The notes: generated by a model not told the origin, from the sequence alone. A DNA stretch of 25,012 bases from JANNAT01 sp031422555 (GCA_031422555.1 JANPLZ010000152.1:1-25012); one strand, 5' to 3'. Shown: positions 9,478 to 17,517, counted from the first letter of the stretch. A program made the numbers and translations.

Positions 9478-10569
9478 ATGATCCGGCTGGAGAAACGCCC
9501 GACGCCGTCACGATTCTGGCAAGCGGCCACGCCGGTTGTCGCGGTTCTGCTGACAATGATCGCGGGCGGGGCGATGTTTGGCCTGCTGGGCAAAAACCCC
9601 ATCGAGGTGATCCGCACAATCTTTTGGGATCCGTTGTTTGGGGAATTCGCCTGGTATCTGCGCGGGCAGTTGCTGGTCAAGGCGGGGCCGCTGATTTTGA
9701 TCGCGGTAGGTCTGTCGCTGGGCTTTCGCGCCGGGATTTGGAATATCGGTGCCGAAGGTCAGTATATCATGGGCGCGATTTTCGGGGCCTCGGTTGGTTT
9801 GGCGGTGTTTCCCACCGAGAACCGGCTGATTTATCCGGTGATGGTGCTGGCAGGCGCATTTGGCGGCTGGGTTTGGGCGATGATCCCGGCAATTTTGAAA
9901 ACCCGCCTTAACACCAATGAAATTTTGGTGTCCTTGATGCTGGTTTATGTGGCCGAGAAAATCCTGTCCAAGGCGGCCTTGGGGTTTTTGCGCAATCCCG
10001 AAGGGGCAGGCTTTCCCGGCAGCCGCAATTTCGCCAGCTACCCTGCGGCGTCAAACCCCGAACTGATCGCAGGCACCGGCATGCATTGGGGCGTGGTGGC
10101 GGCGTTTATCGTGGTGATAATGGCCTATGTTCTGTTGCAAAAACACCTTTTGGGATTTCAGATCAAACTGGCCGGTCAGGCCCCTCGCGCGGCGCGCTTT
10201 CACGGGGTGCAACCGACACGGCTGGTGGTCATGTGTTTGGGCCTGTCGGGCGCATTGGCCGGGTTGGCAGGGGTTTTTGAGGTGACAGGCCCTGCAGGGC
10301 AAATCACGCTTGATTTCAATGTGGGTTACGGCTTCACCGCCATTATTGTGGCGTTTCTGGGCCGGTTGAACCCGTTGGGCATCTTGCTGGCGGGGTTGTT
10401 GATGGCGCTGACTTATATCGGCGGCGAGATGGCCTCGACCAACCTTGGCCTGCCTTCGGCGGCAATTCAGGCGTTTCAGGGCATGTTGTTGTTCTTTTTG
10501 CTGGCGGTGGATGTGCTGGCGAATTTCCGGGTCAGGGTTTTCGCTACAACAGCGCGGGGGACGAACTGA
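9478..10569 (+). CDS. ABC transporter permease 1 (nucleoside/BMP type)
   Basis: This is an inner-membrane permease of the BPD_transp_2 family, 363 residues with a string of hydrophobic segments, roughly eight to ten. Family hallmarks are the first helix VVAVLLTMIAGGAMFGLLGKNP, GFRAGIWNIGAEGQYIMGA, LNTNEILVSLML, and GYGFTAIIVAFLGRLNP near the end; these match YufP/NupP-like permeases. The start ATG at 9478 follows GGGGAGG at good spacing, 27 bases after the ATPase stop. It is expected to pair with the permease encoded immediately downstream, whose ATG shares one base with this stop codon. Confidence 0.9.
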   Translation: MIRLEKRPTPSRFWQAATPVVAVLLTMIAGGAMFGLLGKNPIEVIRTIFWDPLFGEFAWYLRGQLLVKAGPLILIAVGLSLGFRAGIWNIGAEGQYIMGAIFGASVGLAVFPTENRLIYPVMVLAGAFGGWVWAMIPAILKTRLNTNEILVSLMLVYVAEKILSKAALGFLRNPEGAGFPGSRNFASYPAASNPELIAGTGMHWGVVAAFIVVIMAYVLLQKHLLGFQIKLAGQAPRAARFHGVQPTRLVVMCLGLSGALAGLAGVFEVTGPAGQITLDFNVGYGFTAIIVAFLGRLNPLGILLAGLLMALTYIGGEMASTNLGLPSAAIQAFQGMLLFFLLAVDVLANFRVRVFATTARGTN

Positions 10570-11495
10570 TGGATTTTGGGGCAATCAATCCGGCAGTGCT
10601 GATTGCATCGCTGATGGTGGCGTCGGTGCCGATCCTGTTGGCGGCGATTGGGGAATTGGTGGTGGAAAAGGCCGGGGTTCTGAACCTTGGCGTCGAAGGC
10701 ATGATGATCATCGGCGCGATTTGCGGCTTTATCACCGCGGTGGGCACCGGCAGCCCGCTGTTGGGGTTTGCGGGGGGGGCTGCGGGGGGGGCAGCCCTTA
10801 GTCTGATCTTTGCCGTGCTGACCCAGGGGTTGCTGGCAAATCAGGTTGCCACGGGTCTTGCGTTGACGATGTTTGGCCTTGGGCTGTCGTCGATGATGGG
10901 GCAAGGCTATAACGGGATCAAGCCGCCGCTGACCAGTGCGGTGCCGTTCGGCCCGCTGAGCGATATTCCGGTTCTGGGGCAGATATTGTTCAGCCATGAT
11001 TGGGTGGTCTATGCGTCGGTCGCCATCATCGCCTTGGTCGGTTGGGTGCTGCGCTATAGCCGCGTCGGCCTGATCCTGCGCGCCGTTGGGGAAAACCACG
11101 AGGCGGCGCATGCGCTGGGGTATAAGGTGCAGCGCGTCCGGTTGGGGGCAATCTTGTTTGGCGGCGCGATGGCGGGCTTGGGCGGGGCCTATATCAGCCT
11201 TGTGCGGGTGCCGCAGTGGACGGACGGTATTACGGCGGGCCAAGGCTGGATCGCCTTGGCGATTGTGGTGTTTGCCAGTTGGAAGCCGTGGCGGGTGTTA
11301 ATTGGTGCTTATCTTTTTGGCGGCATCAGTGTTTTGCAGCTTAATCTTCAGGCAGCAGGGTCGAGGATACCTGTCGAATACTTGTCGATGTCGCCATATC
11401 TGATAACCATCGTGGTGCTGGTTATCATGTCCTCTGGCCGTGCGACGCAAAACGCGCCTGCAGCTTTGGGTCAGAACTTTCATGCTTCGCGGTGA
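10569..11495 (+). CDS. ABC transporter permease 2 (nucleoside/BMP type)
   Basis: This is the second inner-membrane permease, 308 residues, of the BPD_transp_2 family in its shorter form (YufQ/NupQ-like). Motifs include LVVEKAGVLNLGVEGMMIIGA near the N-terminus, LILRAVGENHEAAHALGYKV in the middle, and GWIALAIVVFASWKPWRV toward the C-terminus. Its ATG overlaps the stop of permease 1 by one base, so the pair is probably made in equal amounts. Two separate runs of eight G lie inside the gene at 10772-10791 and encode a Gly-Ala rich membrane segment (FAGGAAGGAALSL). Confidence 0.9.
   Translation: MDFGAINPAVLIASLMVASVPILLAAIGELVVEKAGVLNLGVEGMMIIGAICGFITAVGTGSPLLGFAGGAAGGAALSLIFAVLTQGLLANQVATGLALTMFGLGLSSMMGQGYNGIKPPLTSAVPFGPLSDIPVLGQILFSHDWVVYASVAIIALVGWVLRYSRVGLILRAVGENHEAAHALGYKVQRVRLGAILFGGAMAGLGGAYISLVRVPQWTDGITAGQGWIALAIVVFASWKPWRVLIGAYLFGGISVLQLNLQAAGSRIPVEYLSMSPYLITIVVLVIMSSGRATQNAPAALGQNFHASR
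10763..10791 (+). repeat. G-tract cluster with two G8 homopolymers
   Basis: Inside the permease 2 gene there is GGGG, then eight G (10772-10779), CTGC, then eight G (10784-10791). Such tracts are prone to slippage and could fold as a G-quadruplex in the coding strand or mRNA. The reading frame through both tracts is intact here. Confidence 0.7.
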
Positions 11496-11525
11496 CGCAA
11501 GATCACTTGGGGCGCAAAATCAACC

Positions 11526-11542
11526 GGGGCGGCAGACGCCCC
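11526..11542 (+). promoter_or_regulatory. Hairpin in the permease 2 to binding-protein gap
   Basis: Six bases GGGGCG pair perfectly with CGCCCC across a five-base loop. There is no T run after it; instead the ribosome site GGGAG of the binding-protein gene follows. It may act as a processing or stabilising stem that raises the level of the downstream message, as seen in other binding-protein operons. That function is inferred. Confidence 0.5.
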
Positions 11543-11561
11543 ATCCAACGGGAGACGTAGA

Positions 11562-12644
11562 ATGCTACGAAGAACACTGCTTGCGACGGCTGCGCTGGGG
11601 CTGGGGATTGCCTTTGCGGGCGCGGCCAGCGCCCAGGACAAAACCAAGGCGTGCTTTGTCTATGTTGGCCCCATCGGGGATGGCGGCTGGACATTTCAGC
11701 ATGATCAGGGCCGTCTGGCCGTAGAGGCCGCCTATGGCGACAAGGTGGAAACCGCGTTTCAGGAAAACGTGCCCGAGGGTGCCGATGCCGAACGGGTTAT
11801 GACGCAGATGGCGCTGTCGGGCTGCGACATCATCTTTACAACCTCGTTTGGCTACATGGATCAGACCAACGCGGTGGCCGCCAAGTTTCCGGACGTAAAG
11901 TTTGAACATGCCACGGGTTACAAGCGCGACAGCGCCAACGTGTCCACCTATAACGCGCGCTTTTACGAAGGCCGTGCGGTTATGGGTCATATCGCGGGCA
12001 AGATGACCAAATCGGGCAAAATCGGCTACATCGGCTCGTTCCCGATTCCCGAAGTGATCCAAGGCATCAACGCGTCGTTCATCCATGCAAAAAAGGTGAA
12101 CCCGGCCGTCACCATTTCAGTGGTCTGGGCCTATACATGGTTTGATCCGGCAAAAGAGGCTGATGCCGCCAAGGCGCTGATCGAGCAAGGCGTTGACGTG
12201 ATCTTGCAGCATACCGATTCGACCGCCCCCTTGGCCGAGGCGGCCAAAACCCCCGGCGTGATCGGTTTTGGTCAGGCATCGGATATGGCCGCCTATGCGC
12301 CATCGCCGCGGGTGTCGTCGATCATCGACAACTGGGCGCCCTATTACGTGGAACGCGTCGGCGCAGTGCTTGACGGCACATGGGCGCAAAAAGACACCTG
12401 GGCCGGGATTGGTGGCGGTGAAGTGCAGATCGGTGCGATTTCCGATGCCGTTCCGGTCGAAGTAAAAGCCGAAGCCGAAGCAATGGCCGCCGCCATTGGC
12501 GCGGGCACCTATCATCCGTTCACCGGGCCTTTGAACAAGCAAGACGGCTCTGTCTGGCTGAAAGATGGCGAAGTGGCCAATGATGGTGATCTGGCGGGTA
12601 TGGGCTTTTACGTCGAAGGCATCGTCGGCGACATTCCGAAGTAA
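11562..12644 (+). CDS. Periplasmic binding protein, BMP (basic membrane protein) family
   Basis: This is the substrate-binding component of the importer, a 360-residue protein. A Sec signal peptide covers residues 1-24 (twin Arg near the start, a hydrophobic core, then ASA before QD), and no lipobox cysteine is present, so it should be free in the periplasm. The mature part carries family motifs: VYVGPIGDGGWTFQHDQGR, ALSGCDIIFTTSFGYMD, FEHATGYK, GYIGSFPIPEVIQGIN, IEQGVDVILQHTDST and GFGQASDM. PnrA/BMP proteins bind nucleosides or purine bases. With xdhABC in front, a purine ligand is the best guess, but the sequence does not tell which one. A GGGAG site lies ahead of the ATG. A terminator follows, making this the last gene of the operon. 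Confidence 0.93.
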   Translation: MLRRTLLATAALGLGIAFAGAASAQDKTKACFVYVGPIGDGGWTFQHDQGRLAVEAAYGDKVETAFQENVPEGADAERVMTQMALSGCDIIFTTSFGYMDQTNAVAAKFPDVKFEHATGYKRDSANVSTYNARFYEGRAVMGHIAGKMTKSGKIGYIGSFPIPEVIQGINASFIHAKKVNPAVTISVVWAYTWFDPAKEADAAKALIEQGVDVILQHTDSTAPLAEAAKTPGVIGFGQASDMAAYAPSPRVSSIIDNWAPYYVERVGAVLDGTWAQKDTWAGIGGGEVQIGAISDAVPVEVKAEAEAMAAAIGAGTYHPFTGPLNKQDGSVWLKDGEVANDGDLAGMGFYVEGIVGDIPK

Positions 12645-12662
12645 GGACAAGCAAACCTGATC

Positions 12663-12693
12663 AAAAGGCCCGCGCTGCTTGTGGGCCTTTTTC
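12663..12693 (+). terminator. Rho-independent terminator after the xdh/ABC operon
   Basis: AAAAGGCCC (12663-12671) pairs perfectly with GGGCCTTTT (12683-12691) over an 11-base loop, and the right arm runs into a T tract. It begins 19 bases after the binding-protein stop codon, which fits an operon end. Confidence 0.85.
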
Positions 12694-12797
12694 ATTTTGG
12701 GAATTTTTCTTTCATTCTGTTAACGGTTATGCGGTCTGACCCCGTTGCATTGCGGGGCGGAGGCAAGGATAGTCGCGGCAAATATGGGGTGCCCGCA

Positions 12798-13874
12798 ATG
12801 CAGACAGATTTCCTGATTATCGGTGGCGGCATTGCAGGCATCTCGGTTGCCGCCCGGTTGGCAGGCTTGGGCAGTGTGACGTTGCTGGAAGCCGAAAAAA
12901 GTCTGGCGCATCATGCGTCGGGCCGCTCGGCTGCCCTTTATGAGCCGCATTACGGCTTGCCTGCGGTGGTAGAATTGTCGCTGGCCTCTGGCGATTATCT
13001 GCAAGCGGCCACGGGTGTTTTATCGCCGCGTGGCATGATGATCTTGGGCCGGGCGGATGAGGCCGCGGTGACGGCTGCCGAAACCAAAAAATTCGCGCTG
13101 GACCTGATTTCGGTGCAAGAGGCGCGCGATATGGTGCCCATTCTAAATCCCGAAACCGTCAAGCATGCCGCTTGGGGCGCGCATGCGTGGGACATTGACA
13201 CCGACTTGATGCTGCAAGGCTTTGCGCGGCAGGCCAAAGACAGCGGCGCGCAGATTCATACCGGCGCGCGGGTGACTGCGATTGTGCGAAAGGCGGATGG
13301 CTGGCACGTCATCACCTCGGCGGGCGATTTTCACGCCGCCTTGATCATCAATGCGGCGGGTGCGTGGGTGGATGTCGTGGCGCAAATGGCGGGGGTGCAG
13401 CCTTTGGGTTTTCAGCCGATGCGCCGGTCGATGGCGCGGCTGCCCGCGCCCGGCGGCCATGATGTGGCGCGCTGGCCGATGATGTTTGGCGCGGGCGAGG
13501 CGTGGTATGCCAAACCCGACGCGGGGGCGCTGATCGTGTCGCCCGCCGAAGAACACCCGGTGGCGGCGCATGATGCCTGGGCCGATGATTTGGTTTTGGC
13601 CGAGGGCCTGGCGCGTTATGAAGACATGGTGATCGAACCTGTGACGCGGTTGTTGTCGAACTGGGCGGGGTTGCGCACGTTTTCGCCAGACCGGGTTTTG
13701 GTGATCGGGCGCGACCTGCGCGAACCTGCGTTCTTTTGGCTGGCGGGTCAGGGTGGCTATGGCTTTCAATCCGCCCCTGCTGCCAGCCAGTTGGCGGCGG
13801 ATCTGATTACCGGGCGCGCACCCGATGTATCGGCGGATCTGGCAGCAGCGCTGTCGCCCGGGCGGTTTGGCTAA
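12798..13874 (+). CDS. FAD-dependent D-amino-acid dehydrogenase, D-arginine dehydrogenase-like
   Basis: This is a 358-residue flavoprotein of the DAO superfamily. It starts DFLIIGGGIAGISVAARL (FAD dinucleotide fold), followed by LLEAE and HHASGRSAALYEPHYG. Later segments DIDTDLMLQGFARQ, IINAAGAWVDVVAQMAGVQPLGFQP, WYAKPDAGALIVSPAEEHPV and NWAGLRTFSPD...FFWLAGQGGYG closely recall the D-arginine dehydrogenase (DauA) group of Pseudomonas. The conserved Arg in AGLRTF would hold the substrate carboxylate. Such enzymes oxidise D-amino acids to 2-oxo acids and ammonia, giving electrons to a quinone rather than oxygen. The ATG at 12798 is chosen because the FAD fold follows directly. An in-frame ATG at 12681 lies in the terminator and is rejected. 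Exact substrate is not certain. Confidence 0.82.
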   Translation: MQTDFLIIGGGIAGISVAARLAGLGSVTLLEAEKSLAHHASGRSAALYEPHYGLPAVVELSLASGDYLQAATGVLSPRGMMILGRADEAAVTAAETKKFALDLISVQEARDMVPILNPETVKHAAWGAHAWDIDTDLMLQGFARQAKDSGAQIHTGARVTAIVRKADGWHVITSAGDFHAALIINAAGAWVDVVAQMAGVQPLGFQPMRRSMARLPAPGGHDVARWPMMFGAGEAWYAKPDAGALIVSPAEEHPVAAHDAWADDLVLAEGLARYEDMVIEPVTRLLSNWAGLRTFSPDRVLVIGRDLREPAFFWLAGQGGYGFQSAPAASQLAADLITGRAPDVSADLAAALSPGRFG

Positions 13875-13959
13875 ACCGTGGCGGGGGTTTCCGCCCACAG
13901 GGGGCGTGGCCCCTGACAGCGGGCATGACAAAAGCCCCGCCTTGGGGCAATCTGACCGC

Positions 13960-14751
13960 ATGAACCGGTTTGTATTTTTGGCGATTTTATGTGCTCTGGC
14001 GGCTTGCACGCGCCCGGATGTGGCGCGCCAAAATGCAGCGCCAGTGTCGGACCCCGCGATCACCGCGCCAAATTTCGGCGACAAAGACCCGCATCCCTGG
14101 CAAGGCCGCGCGCCGCAACGCTATGCGGTGCATGGCATTGATCTGTCGCGGTTTCAAACCATGGTCGATTGGCAAACTGCGCGCGCAAATGGGGTGAATT
14201 TCGCCTTCATCAAAGCCACCGAAGGCAGCGACCGCGTTGATCCGATGTTTCAGGATCATTGGCGCGGCGCAGGGGCTGCCAGTGTGGCGCGCGGGGCTTA
14301 TCATTTTTACTACCACTGCGGACCGGCCATTGATCAGGCGCGGTGGTTCATCGCCAATGTGCCGCGCACGCCCGGCGCGTTGCCGCCGGTGTTGGATTTG
14401 GAATGGACACCCACGTCGCCCACCTGCCGCATCCGGCGCGATGGCGCTGTGATCCGCGCCGAAGCCGCGATTTTTCTGAACGCCTTGCAAGCCCATTACG
14501 GCCAACGGCCGATTGTCTATACCTCGATAGATTTCTATCAAGATACCGACCTGTCAAAACTGCAGGGCACCGAATTCTGGCTAAGGTCCGTCGCAGCCCA
14601 CCCGGATGATTTGTATCAGGGTCAGGCATGGACGTTCTGGCAATACACCAGCAGCGGAACCGTGCCGGGCATTGCGGGCCGTGTGGATATCAACACCTTT
14701 GCCGGATCGAAACAGGCGTGGGCCGATTGGCGCGCCGCGCGGCAGCAGTGA
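13960..14751 (+). CDS. GH25 family muramidase (lysozyme-like), lipoprotein
   Basis: This 263-residue protein is predicted to cut the glycan strands of peptidoglycan (1,4-beta-N-acetylmuramidase). It starts with a lipoprotein signal ending LAAC, Cys16 being the likely lipidated residue. After a ~35-residue linker the GH25 domain begins at HGIDLSRFQTMVDW. Asp61, Asp146 and Glu148 (VLDLEW) match the acidic active-site cluster of the family. NFAFIKATEGSDRVDP, RGAYHFYYHCGP and WQYTSSGTVPGI...VDINTF complete the domain. The ATG at 13960 is chosen for the signal peptide; the frame remains open further upstream. It is probably anchored to a membrane on the periplasmic side. It could be a wall-remodelling enzyme or a toxin against neighbours, and no immunity gene is evident. 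Confidence 0.88.
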   Translation: MNRFVFLAILCALAACTRPDVARQNAAPVSDPAITAPNFGDKDPHPWQGRAPQRYAVHGIDLSRFQTMVDWQTARANGVNFAFIKATEGSDRVDPMFQDHWRGAGAASVARGAYHFYYHCGPAIDQARWFIANVPRTPGALPPVLDLEWTPTSPTCRIRRDGAVIRAEAAIFLNALQAHYGQRPIVYTSIDFYQDTDLSKLQGTEFWLRSVAAHPDDLYQGQAWTFWQYTSSGTVPGIAGRVDINTFAGSKQAWADWRAARQQ

Positions 14752-14764
14752 CGCCGCAGCGTTC

Positions 14765-14820
14765 GGCGGTGCCGCCGTAATTCCGGGGCAGACCGCAGGG
14801 CGGGCGCAGCGCCCCCTGCC
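14765..14820. terminator. GC-rich hairpins between convergent genes, possible bidirectional terminator
   Basis: Two stems sit between the muramidase stop and the stop of the leftward flavoprotein gene: GGCGG/CCGCC at 14765-14776, and a longer stem with one bulge from 14795 to 14820. There is no clear T tract on either side, so termination here is only likely from position. Confidence 0.35.
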
Positions 14821-17316
14821 CTAGCCGTCAACCCTGATGCGTGCGTTCGTGGGATCAAACGGGCTATCTTCCACCACCACGCACTGCCACAAGTCGCGGT
14901 TAATCCGCACCTGCATCTTGGTGCCAACCAAGGCCAGATCGGCGCGCACATAGGCCATGCCGATCTGCTTGCCAAAGGCCACCGAATAGCCGCCCGAGGT
15001 AAGACGACCGATTTTGACGCCGTCCACCAGCAACGCCTCTTTGCCCCACGGATCGGTATCGGCGGGGCCGTCGATCAGCACCGTTACGCATTTGCTGCGA
15101 ATGCCGGTGGCTAGCATCGCCGCCTTGCCTTGGAAATCTTTTGACAGATCGACAAAACGGTCAAGCCCGGCTTCAAGCGGGGTGGCGTCGCGCCCCAACT
15201 CATTGCCAAAGGCGCGGTAGGATTTTTCTTGCCGCAGCCAGTTTTGCGCCCGCGCGCCGACCAGCTTTAGGCCATGTTTGGCCCCGGCGGCCAGCAACTG
15301 ATCCCAAAGATAGCGTTGCATTTCAATCGGATGGTGCAATTCCCAGCCCAATTCGCCGGTATAGGCCACCCGAATGGCATTGACCGGGCACATGCCCAAT
15401 TCGATCTGGCGCGCCGACAACCATGGGAACCGCTTGTTCGACAGCGCCGTGCCCGGATCGGCATCACGGATCAGCTCGGCCAGAATTTTGCGGCTGTTTG
15501 GCCCGGCGATGGCGAACACGCCCCACTGGGTTGTCACATCATGGATATCGATATGGCCAAACTCGGCCGATTTATCTTCGGCGCATTTGCGCAGGTAATC
15601 GGCGTCATAGGCCGTCCAGGCGCCCGCACTGACCAGATAATAATCATCAACGCCGTTGCGTACGATGGTGTATTCGGTGCGCGTGGTGCCAGCGGGCGTC
15701 AGTGCGTAGGTCAGGTTTATCCGGCCAACCTTTGGCAGCGCGTTGCAGGTAAACCAATCCAGAAACGCCGTCGCCCCCGGGCCGCGCACAAGGTGTTTGG
15801 TAAAGGCCGTCGCATCAATCAGGCCGGCGGTTTCGCGGATGGCTTTTGCCTCATCAACCGCATATTGCCACCACCCACCGCGCCGGAAGCTGCGGGAATT
15901 GTGGTCAAAATCATCGGGCGCATCCAAGGGGCCATAGTAAATCGGCCGCTCCCAGCCGTTGACCTGACCAAACTGCGCGCCCAGCGCTTTTTGGCGGTCA
16001 TAAACCGGCGCAGTGCGCAAGGGGCGCGCGGCGGGGCGTTCTTCGTCGGGGTGGTGCAGGATAAAGACGTGGTCATAGCATTCTTCATTCTTGCGCGACG
16101 CATATTCGGTGGTGATCCAATTGCCAAAGCGGCGTGGATCAAGCGATGCCATGTCAATCTCGGCCTCGCCGTTCACCATCATCTGCGCAAGGTAGTATCC
16201 GGTGCCCCCTGCAGCGGTGATGCCAAACGAAAAGCCCTCGGCCAGCCACATGTTGCGCAAACCGGGCGCCGGGCCCACCAGCGGATTGCCATCCGGGGTA
16301 TAGCAGATCGGGCCGTTGAAATCGGCCTTCAGGCCCACGGTTTCCGAACTGGGCAGCCGGTGGATCATCGCCATGTATTCGGCCTCGATCCGTTCCAGAT
16401 CTAAGGGGAACAGATCCGCGCGGAACGCATCGGGCACGCCGTAATGGAACCGCGACGGAGCCCCTTTTTCATAGGGGCCCAAAATCCACCCCCCCCGTTC
16501 TTCGCGCACATACCACTTGGCATCGGCGTCGCGCAGCACCGGGTGTTCGGGATGGGTCTTGCGATATTCGACCAAGGCGGGATCAGGTTCGGTCACAATA
16601 TACTGATGTTCCACCACAATCGCCGGGGTCTTGATGCCCAACAGCCGCGCGGTGCGCTGGGCATGGTTGCCGGTGGCGGTGACCACATGTTCGGCATGAA
16701 TGTCGAACACATCGTCAGAGGCCACCAGATTGCCGCCCTGTTCAATCATCCGCGCGCAACTGACGATCCATTCAGACCCCGTCCAGCGATAGCCGTTAAC
16801 TTGAATTTTACGCTCTATCGTGGCCCCGTGCTGACGCGCGCCCTTGGCCATCGCTTGGGTCACATCGGCGGGGTTAATATAGCCGTCTTGCGGATGATAA
16901 AGCGCGCCGACCAGATCATCGGTACGCAGCAAGGGCCAGCGGTCTTTCATTTGCGCAGGCGTCAGGAATTCGTGGTAAACCCCCGCCGTTTCAGCGACTG
17001 ATGAATACAGCATGTATTCATCCATGCGTTCGGCGCACTGCGCCATCCGCAAATTGCCCACCGCCGCGAACCCGGCGTTCAGCCCGGTTTCCGCCTCAAG
17101 CGATTTGTAGAAATCGACCGAGTATTTATGAATATGCGTGGTGGCATAGCCCATGTTGAACAAAGGCAAAAGGCCTGCCGCATGCCAGGTTGACCCGGAG
17201 GTCAGCTCGTCACGTTCAACCAGCATGGTGTCCCAGCCCGCGCGGGCCAGATGATAGGCGATGCCATTGCCCACCGCGCCACCGCCGACGACCAAAGCTT
17301 TGACATGGGTTTTCAT
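14821..17316 (-). CDS. Dimethylglycine/sarcosine dehydrogenase-type flavoprotein with GcvT domain
   Basis: This 831-residue protein joins an N-terminal FAD amine dehydrogenase to a C-terminal folate-binding aminomethyltransferase-like half. The FAD fold is VVGGGAVGNGIAYHL (GGGAVG at 11-16). His45 in GSTWHAAGL matches the histidine that carries covalent FAD in dimethylglycine and sarcosine dehydrogenases. FNGPICYTPDGNPLVGPAPG closes the oxidase part near residue 340. The central linker and GcvT region follow (LTYALTPAGTTRTEYTIVR, WGVFAIAGPNSRKIL, YTGELGWELHHP, then SGGYSVAFGKQIGMAYV near the end). Length is like mitochondrial dimethylglycine dehydrogenase. It would demethylate a methylated glycine and pass the one-carbon unit to tetrahydrofolate. 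DmdA-type DMSP demethylases are too short to fit. GGAG lies ahead of the ATG at 17316. No glycine betaine genes are beside it, so the substrate stays open. Confidence 0.88.
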   Translation of the reverse strand: MKTHVKALVVGGGAVGNGIAYHLARAGWDTMLVERDELTSGSTWHAAGLLPLFNMGYATTHIHKYSVDFYKSLEAETGLNAGFAAVGNLRMAQCAERMDEYMLYSSVAETAGVYHEFLTPAQMKDRWPLLRTDDLVGALYHPQDGYINPADVTQAMAKGARQHGATIERKIQVNGYRWTGSEWIVSCARMIEQGGNLVASDDVFDIHAEHVVTATGNHAQRTARLLGIKTPAIVVEHQYIVTEPDPALVEYRKTHPEHPVLRDADAKWYVREERGGWILGPYEKGAPSRFHYGVPDAFRADLFPLDLERIEAEYMAMIHRLPSSETVGLKADFNGPICYTPDGNPLVGPAPGLRNMWLAEGFSFGITAAGGTGYYLAQMMVNGEAEIDMASLDPRRFGNWITTEYASRKNEECYDHVFILHHPDEERPAARPLRTAPVYDRQKALGAQFGQVNGWERPIYYGPLDAPDDFDHNSRSFRRGGWWQYAVDEAKAIRETAGLIDATAFTKHLVRGPGATAFLDWFTCNALPKVGRINLTYALTPAGTTRTEYTIVRNGVDDYYLVSAGAWTAYDADYLRKCAEDKSAEFGHIDIHDVTTQWGVFAIAGPNSRKILAELIRDADPGTALSNKRFPWLSARQIELGMCPVNAIRVAYTGELGWELHHPIEMQRYLWDQLLAAGAKHGLKLVGARAQNWLRQEKSYRAFGNELGRDATPLEAGLDRFVDLSKDFQGKAAMLATGIRSKCVTVLIDGPADTDPWGKEALLVDGVKIGRLTSGGYSVAFGKQIGMAYVRADLALVGTKMQVRINRDLWQCVVVEDSPFDPTNARIRVDG

Positions 17317-17483
17317 CGGGCAAACTCCGCAGCGATTGATGGTTGATCTTTATGTGCCCTATGCGGCGCCCACGGGGCAAGGCCCGCCGACCTTTGCCAG
17401 AGAAAAACGACATCAAAGGCAAAAAGCGGCATGCGACACCGTTAGCTTTGCAGTGGTATTGCGGCGGCGGTAAAATTTTTATC
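17317..17483 (-). promoter_or_regulatory. Upstream region of the dehydrogenase gene
   Basis: This stretch between the znuB terminator and the ATG at 17316 must contain the promoter of the leftward flavoprotein gene if it is not read through from znuB. No clear sigma-70 pair was found. GGAG about ten bases before the ATG is the ribosome site. Confidence 0.35.
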
Positions 17484-17493
17484 TAAAAATTTT
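17472..17493. repeat. Perfect AT-only palindrome, ten-base arms
   Basis: AAAATTTTTA and TAAAAATTTT form a perfect inverted repeat around the two bases TC. It lies next to the GC-rich hairpin at 17501-17517 and supplies the T-rich tail of that terminator on the minus strand. Its AAAATTTT arms resemble those of the palindrome at 24200-24220. Confidence 0.7.
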
Positions 17494-17517
17494 GAAAATA
17501 GGGGGCTGCTCGCCCCC
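17484..17517 (-). terminator. Rho-independent terminator of zur-znuC-znuB
   Basis: On the minus strand GGGGGC pairs with GCCCCC over a five-base loop (17501-17517), and the next bases read TATTTTC then AAAATTTT. It is about 50 bases beyond the znuB stop, so it probably ends the znu transcript and separates it from the downstream flavoprotein gene. Confidence 0.7.

Noticed and set aside
13879..13949. GC hairpins (including GCCCC/GGGGC) after the dehydrogenase gene as a terminator
   Set aside because: Stems are present but no T tract follows; the evidence is too weak to list as a terminator.
15274..16404. Long plus-strand open frame (376 codons)
   Set aside because: Antisense to the dimethylglycine dehydrogenase-type gene, with no recognisable domain.
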